A stretch of 24,714 bases of DNA from Thermoguttaceae bacterium (GTDB lineage: Bacteria > Planctomycetota > Planctomycetia > Pirellulales > Thermoguttaceae). This document shows, piece by piece, positions 24,021 through 24,714 of this stretch. A model generated the notes under the pieces. That model was not told the origin of the DNA, did no database searches, and saw nothing but the letters and a program-made list of their open reading frames with translations. The position numbers and the translations under genes are program-made. The number at the start of each line of letters is the position of its first letter. The stretch's first letter is position 1. The stretch spans positions 1 to 24,714 of the forward strand of contig JAFTCU010000156.1 of NCBI GenBank assembly GCA_017454585.1, in the 5' to 3' direction.

Positions 24021-24053
24021 AAATAAGAGCGAGACAAAGCTCGACTCTTATTT
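24021..24053 (-). terminator. First terminator after the HTH/receiver gene
   Basis: A 13-bp stem (AAATAAGAGCGAG 24021-24033 with CTCG-A-CTCTTATTT 24040-24053, one bulged base) lies 28 bases after the stop codon at 24081. TTTCTTTG follows on the minus strand. The two hairpins in series suggest strict isolation from the membrane operon. Confidence 0.7.
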
Positions 24054-24080
24054 ACTCTGAATATTTAGGGTCCTTCAAAA

Positions 24081-24653
24081 TCAGACCAGTTCTTTTCTGA
24101 CACCCACTAATGTCTTCAAACGTTCAGCAAGCAGAGAAGCGTCAAACGGTTTCCGGAACGTCTCATTGATCAATGAACGATCCACCGCATTTGCGCTGCC
24201 ATCATCCGGCAGAAGAGCGATAAGAATAATGTCAGTAAATTCAGTATTGCGCCGCAGATTTTGACAAATCTGCATAGCTTCCGTTCTGCCGATTGAATAA
24301 TCGACTACAATACAGTCAGGGTGAAAACTCTCTGCCTGGATTCCCGCATCAAAACCACTCGCTGCGACTTCAACTTTGAACTGATGATCAAGTGGAAGCT
24401 CGCGGCGAAGATTCTCGATGAGAACCTGATCCTGCGCAACGACCAAAACTTTCGCGACAGCGGCATCTTCCAGCTCGGTAGTCGGCATCCCGTGTTCTTT
24501 GAGGAACCGGAGGAGGTATTCACGCGGAATACGACGGTCCTGTGAACCAGGAATACGATAACCTTTCAGACGGCCTGAATCAAACCACTTGCTAACGGTA
24601 CGCGGGGCCACTTTACAAATTTTGGCAACCTGACCAGTTGTGAAAACCTTCAT
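24081..24653 (-). CDS. Helix-turn-helix protein with degenerate receiver domain
   Basis: Probable DNA-binding regulator. The 190-residue product has an N-terminal MerR/excisionase-type helix-turn-helix (residues 1-58: FTTGQVAKICKVAPRTVSKWFDSGRLKGYR, read as two parts around the turn, then GSQDRRIPREYLLRFL). A response-regulator-like domain follows (about 68-187): VLVVAQDQ in place of the usual acidic cluster VLVVDDE, Asp118 in DCIVVDYS at the phosphorylation position, and Lys168 in FRKPFD. One acidic residue (Asp75) remains in the first loop, so metal binding and phosphorylation are uncertain. This order (HTH first, receiver second) is unlike classical response regulators. GGAG lies eight bases before the ATG. 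It is isolated by two terminators. Genes it controls cannot be read from the sequence; no histidine kinase is adjacent. Confidence 0.87.
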   Translation of the reverse strand: MKVFTTGQVAKICKVAPRTVSKWFDSGRLKGYRIPGSQDRRIPREYLLRFLKEHGMPTTELEDAAVAKVLVVAQDQVLIENLRRELPLDHQFKVEVAASGFDAGIQAESFHPDCIVVDYSIGRTEAMQICQNLRRNTEFTDIILIALLPDDGSANAVDRSLINETFRKPFDASLLAERLKTLVGVRKELV

Positions 24654-24714
24654 GGTAGGCTCTCCGATATAACAACTCGCCTCGACTCAATTACCTGAAT
24701 CGCCCCCCTTGGGC

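Larger units (their letters stand above)
23694..24080. other. 387-base intergenic region: two terminators and the operon leader
   Basis: No gene is visible. It contains, on the minus strand, two terminator hairpins (24021-24053 and 23966-24003) behind the HTH/receiver gene and then the likely promoter area of the membrane-protein operon. TATAAT occurs at 23920-23925 on the minus strand, but with no convincing -35. A near-match to a DnaA box (TGTGGATTA, 23915-23923) stands alone. Confidence 0.5.

Overview
The window looks like a chromosomal piece of a planctomycete (Planctomycetota), probably an anaerobic or microaerophilic one. This is inferred from four things: the groEL-dnaJ-grpE chaperone group, a helix-turn-helix protein fused to a receiver-like domain, a tandem pair of membrane-anchored coiled-coil proteins of a type I associate with planctomycetes, and a flavodiiron protein for oxygen or NO detoxification. 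No rRNA, CRISPR array, transposase or phage gene is visible. Most genes are housekeeping. The unusual material is in intergenic repeats and in extra segments inside two large proteins.

Layout. 3-3370 (+): the end of groEL, then dnaJ and grpE, with palindromic repeats between groEL and dnaJ and a compound hairpin element after grpE. 3531-8749 (-): a very long HrpA-type DEAH RNA helicase carrying an in-frame copy of the palindromic repeat found after groEL, preceded by a 75-residue unknown protein. 9032-11850 (-): mnmA (tRNA 2-thiouridylase) followed by an exported ADP-ribosylglycohydrolase-like protein. 12173-15634 (-): uvrA with an extra serine/acid-rich segment of about 175 residues. 15806-15892 (-): an easily missed 28-residue very basic protein with its own ribosome-binding site, promoter and terminator. 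16153-18030 (+): an unknown multi-span membrane protein and a long-chain polyprenyl diphosphate synthase whose coding sequence contains a perfect parS-type palindrome. 18043-19752 (-): an FHA-domain protein and a flavodiiron protein, each with a recognisable promoter. 19971-20610 (+): arfB-type ribosome-rescue hydrolase and tRNA-Ser(GGA). 20834-21286 (-): a YbjN-like protein. 21773-23693 (-): three consecutive membrane-anchored proteins, two of them paralogues. 24081-24653 (-): the HTH/receiver-like regulator.

Functional themes. Several genes serve protein quality control and translation: GroEL/DnaJ/GrpE folding, the HrpA helicase, ArfB rescue, MnmA tRNA thiolation, tRNA-Ser and possibly the basic 28-residue protein. 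UvrA serves DNA repair, the flavodiiron protein oxidative or nitrosative defence, and the prenyl synthase quinone or lipid-carrier side chains.

The strongest observations are the parS palindrome inside the prenyl synthase gene, the palindromic element carried in-frame by the helicase gene, and the hidden basic microprotein.
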